This document shows, piece by piece, positions 61,965 to 64,000 of a stretch of DNA of 64,000 bases; positions within the stretch are counted from its first letter, which is position 1, and every line of letters starts with the position of its first letter. The notes under the pieces were generated by a model that was not told the DNA's origin, searched no databases, and saw only the letters and a list, made by a program, of their open reading frames with translations. The stretch is from JADMIH01 sp035274425 (GTDB lineage Bacteria; Chloroflexota; Chloroflexia; QHBQ01; JADMIH01). The translations under genes were made by a program, and so were the position numbers. Where the stretch lies: the NCBI GenBank assembly GCA_035274425.1, contig DATEOC010000069.1, positions 1 through 64,000 of the forward strand, written 5' to 3'.

Positions 61965-62548
61965 GTGGAGCCTCCCAGTTTGTCGCCCGCCTCATCTGTG
62001 CTGAGCGGCTCGGTGTAGCGGGAGAGGTCACGGTACGCCTGCATGAACGCTTCACGGGCGCGGGCGAGGCGGCTAAATACGGTACCCTTAGGTATCTTGA
62101 GGATTTCGGCTATCTCTTCGCAGGAGAAGCCCTCTACGGAGCGCAACACGAGGCATACGGCCAGGGCGGGGGGCATCTCGCGCAAGGTGCGGCGCACGAT
62201 CTGCGACTCGATAACCTGTGGCGCGAAGTCGTCGGAGGTGAACTCGTCCGTCTTCTCGCTCTCTTCGAGGATCGGCATCCATGTAATCAGCTTGCGGCGG
62301 CGCAATATGTCGAAGCAGGCATTGGAAGCTATTCGGTAGAGCCACGCGCTGACGTTGGAGTCTCTGGAGATGCCTCGTATCCCCTGGAACGCCTTGAGGA
62401 AAGTCTCCTGGGTGATGTCGTCGGCAAGCTCCTGGTTGCCGACTAGGCGGTAGACATAGCGATATATCTGCGGGCTGAAACGCTCGTAGATGAGCACAAA
62501 TGCTTCTTCGTCGCCATTACGCGCCCGTTCGATTACTGCTATATCCAT
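61961..62548 (-). CDS. ECF (group 4) sigma factor
   Basis: 195 aa. Region 2: FSPQIYRYVYRLVGNQELADDITQETFLKAF; region 4: LPP-like MPPALAVCLVLRSVEGFSCEEIAEILKIPKGTVFSRLARAREA. Typical ECF length. It is translationally coupled to the zinc-finger/macroglobulin protein, its presumed anti-sigma. The start codon abuts CACGTTTC repeat DNA and no ribosome site is visible. Confidence 0.94.
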   Translation of the reverse strand: MDIAVIERARNGDEEAFVLIYERFSPQIYRYVYRLVGNQELADDITQETFLKAFQGIRGISRDSNVSAWLYRIASNACFDILRRRKLITWMPILEESEKTDEFTSDDFAPQVIESQIVRRTLREMPPALAVCLVLRSVEGFSCEEIAEILKIPKGTVFSRLARAREAFMQAYRDLSRYTEPLSTDEAGDKLGGST

Positions 62549-62739
62549 GAAACGTGATACGTGATGCGTGAGACGTGATTAAGGTGGTAGTTATCCCTCT
62601 ATTCTTAGGAGGATGCGGGGTATGGTGCCCTTTGATTATAGGAGGGATGCTTGCAGGTCGTCAAGATATTCTGTTACCTGGCAGGATCGAGGTAGAAAGC
62701 AGTCAAAAGATGGGACGAATGCCGCCTATAGGGTCTGCT

Positions 62740-63144
62740 TTATGGGCAGGAGGCATCGTATAGTTTTATGATGGCGCACTCGGTCTTGCCGGTAGCAGCC
62801 ACGTAGCAAATGCGCTTGAAGCCGCAAGGCGCAGGGTCTGGACCTGACCAGACAATCACCGACGCATCGGTCCCCGAAGCACCTGCCGCAGAGCGGCGAC
62901 CCGAACGATAATGTATGATCTCCAGTTTCATGTTGGGATTAGTTACCCAACCCGTTGTGGAGGAGGGGTCAGCTATGTACACGCAGTTACTTGCAAGCTC
63001 GCCGCTATCGAAGCAGTGGTAAGCATATCCGGGGGGCGTAGCCATTGAACCAAACATTCTACTCCCCACCGAAAAAAGCCCCCAGCCAACAAGCGCGGCA
63101 ATTATCAGCAATAATGCGATGTTCTTCCGAATCCACTTAAGCAT
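62740..63144 (-). CDS. Membrane-anchored protein with four to six cysteines, unknown function
   Basis: 134 aa. N-terminal anchor (IALLLIIAALVGWGLFSVG), then a small extracytoplasmic domain with Cys at HCFDS, NCVYI, PCGFKRICYVA, ECAII and the C-terminal SCP, suggesting disulfides. AGGGG upstream of the ATG. No family recognised. It ends close to a repeat-derived open frame on the plus strand that I reject. Confidence 0.6.
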   Translation of the reverse strand: MLKWIRKNIALLLIIAALVGWGLFSVGSRMFGSMATPPGYAYHCFDSGELASNCVYIADPSSTTGWVTNPNMKLEIIHYRSGRRSAAGASGTDASVIVWSGPDPAPCGFKRICYVAATGKTECAIIKLYDASCP

Positions 63145-63502
63145 CTTTTATCCCCTGCTCTTCTGCCCTATTGTATACGCAGAGTTGGATTGTGCCTCAG
63201 GATGTAATTCTACATTAGGTGTAAGTATAGTGGACAGGGCCACAAACTAAACTTCCCACGTTAAGAGAAGTCTATTGGTAGATAAGATTCACTCGGCATC
63301 GTAAGCACCATTCTGTCCACAGCTAACCTCCGATCTTAAGGAATACCCGTCGGAGGTTAGCTGTGGGACACCTGTCCTCTTAAACAGGCATTTGCATACT
63401 TTGGCGGATAGTGTGTATACTGCGACGATGTGGCTGCCCGGCTTATAGAGGCGGTTGCATCGCCGAGCCAATCAACGTCTTATTCCAGGAGGTAGAAATA
63501 TA
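63145..63502. other. Gap with hairpin and promoter of the ScyD-like gene
   Basis: A perfect 17-bp inverted repeat, CCACAGCTAACCTCCGA (63317-63333) with its complement at 63350-63366, 16-nt loop, has no U-run. Downstream is a promoter: TTGCAT (63392-63397), 18-bp spacer, TATACT (63416-63421). AGGAGG precedes the start codon. Confidence 0.65.
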
Positions 63503-64000
63503 ATGTCTATACGAAAAGGTTTATCAACTGGTCTGGCCTTAGCAATGCTGTTAGGGAGTCTGCTGCCCGCAGGCAGCGCGCTGGCCCAGGAAGACTCGCA
63601 TGCAGGACACGTGGTGGCAGGTGGTCTTGCCAGCCCTCGTGGCCTCAGCGTGGGCGAGGATGGCAATCTGTACGTGGCCGAAGCAGGGAGCGGCGGCGAC
63701 CAGGTGGTTACTATTCCAGGTCCGGACGGGGAGCCAGCGGAGGCCCGCGTCGGCCTCAGCGGGCAGGTCAGCCGGATCACACCTGGGGGGCAGAAGACGG
63801 TAGTAGCACGCAACCTCCCTTCAGCTCTCACGGGCGATGCGGAAGCTGCCGAGGCCGCGGGACCCCACGGCGCAATCTTCGCAAATGGCGCTCTTTGGGT
63901 GACCACTTTCGGTGCCCTGCAAGCCCCTCAACCCCCTCCCAATACGGGAGCACTCCTCAAAGTCAATGTACAGGACGGCTCGGTACAGGAGGTCGCAAGC
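63503..64000 (+). CDS. ScyD/ScyE family secreted protein, N-terminal part (runs off the window)
   Basis: 166 aa visible, open at the window edge. Signal peptide MSIRKGLSTGLALAMLLGSL...GSALAQE. The mature N-terminus HVVAGGLASPRGLSVGEDGN followed by LYVAEAG and GQVSRITPGGQKTVV is typical of the ScyD/ScyE beta-propeller family first described in cyanobacterial scytonemin clusters; most members elsewhere have unknown function. Ribosome site AGGAGG 9-10 bp upstream. Confidence 0.82.
   Translation, partial: MSIRKGLSTGLALAMLLGSLLPAGSALAQEDSHAGHVVAGGLASPRGLSVGEDGNLYVAEAGSGGDQVVTIPGPDGEPAEARVGLSGQVSRITPGGQKTVVARNLPSALTGDAEAAEAAGPHGAIFANGALWVTTFGALQAPQPPPNTGALLKVNVQDGSVQEVAS

Noticed and set aside
62575..62763. 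62-aa plus-strand open frame
   Set aside because: The start lies in repeat DNA, there is no ribosome site, and it overlaps the convergent gene 62740-63144.
63472..63906. 144-aa minus-strand frame
   Set aside because: It is the shadow of the ScyD-like gene, which has a signal peptide, ribosome site and family motifs.

Overview
The window (about 60% GC in most genes) looks like a chromosomal segment of an aerobic, heterotrophic member of the Chloroflexota. The assignment is inferred from several things together: two F420-type luciferase-like oxidoreductases inside a phenylacetyl-CoA epoxidase locus, a bacterial translin-like protein, proteins built from a ~70-residue secreted repeat, copper-type cupredoxin domains fused to SLH domains, DUF2231/Rieske membrane proteins, a TIGR02587/TIGR02588 pair, and intergenic regions packed with short tandem repeats.

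Layout. 1-5.8 kb: a TetR-type regulator behind a near-consensus promoter, then paaA, two LLM oxidoreductases, paaB, paaC and paaD (phenylacetyl-CoA ring epoxidation; paaE is not in the window). 5.8-11.3 kb: C39-like peptidase, alpha/beta hydrolase, a MauE/DoxX-like membrane cluster and a secreted kelch protein. 11.3-16.2 kb: a REP-like hairpin cluster, an SDH-type Clp-fold protease, translin, a small Cas4-like membrane protein, DegV and a pair of AT-richer single-TM proteins. 16.2-21.5 kb: an unexplained GC-rich block, a YggT protein, TIGR02587/02588, a split methylmalonyl-CoA mutase-type subunit and a Uma2 protein. 21.5-31.3 kb: lipoprotein, mannose-1-P guanylyltransferase/pseudo-phosphomannomutase fusion, a HicAB module with broken hicA, YgjP-type metallopeptidase, secreted repeat protein, DUF2231 proteins, PrsW, and a DMT transporter behind a ykkC-class riboswitch candidate. 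31.4-41 kb: acetyl-CoA synthetase, two ABC exporter half-transporters, a desaturase, PadR with a double operator, and an FG-GAP lipoprotein. 41-43 kb: sufB whose 3' end is present twice, with a degraded toxin-antitoxin module between the copies. 43.2-48.2 kb: exopolysaccharide assembly (GT4, two Wzz-like proteins, BY-kinase, PHP phosphatase). 48.2-57.3 kb: secreted metalloprotease, P1B ATPase with its ArsR/SmtB regulator, cupredoxin-SLH protein, murA. 57.3-64 kb: an ECF sigma factor translationally coupled to a 1532-aa zinc-finger/macroglobulin-like anti-sigma candidate, and the start of a ScyD/E-like secreted protein.

Three structural themes recur. First, intergenic DNA is a mosaic of short tandem repeats (heptamers such as GACGATA and relatives), and the same repeat families enter reading frames, supplying internal peptides, N-termini, C-termini and stop codons. 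Second, gene ends carry near-perfect palindromes of 20-25 bp arms that look like bidirectional terminators, two of which share a core with a compensatory base-pair change. Third, toxin-antitoxin loci here are in decay (hicA, vapC), and one of them sits in a cassette-like insertion that recreates the sufB tail.
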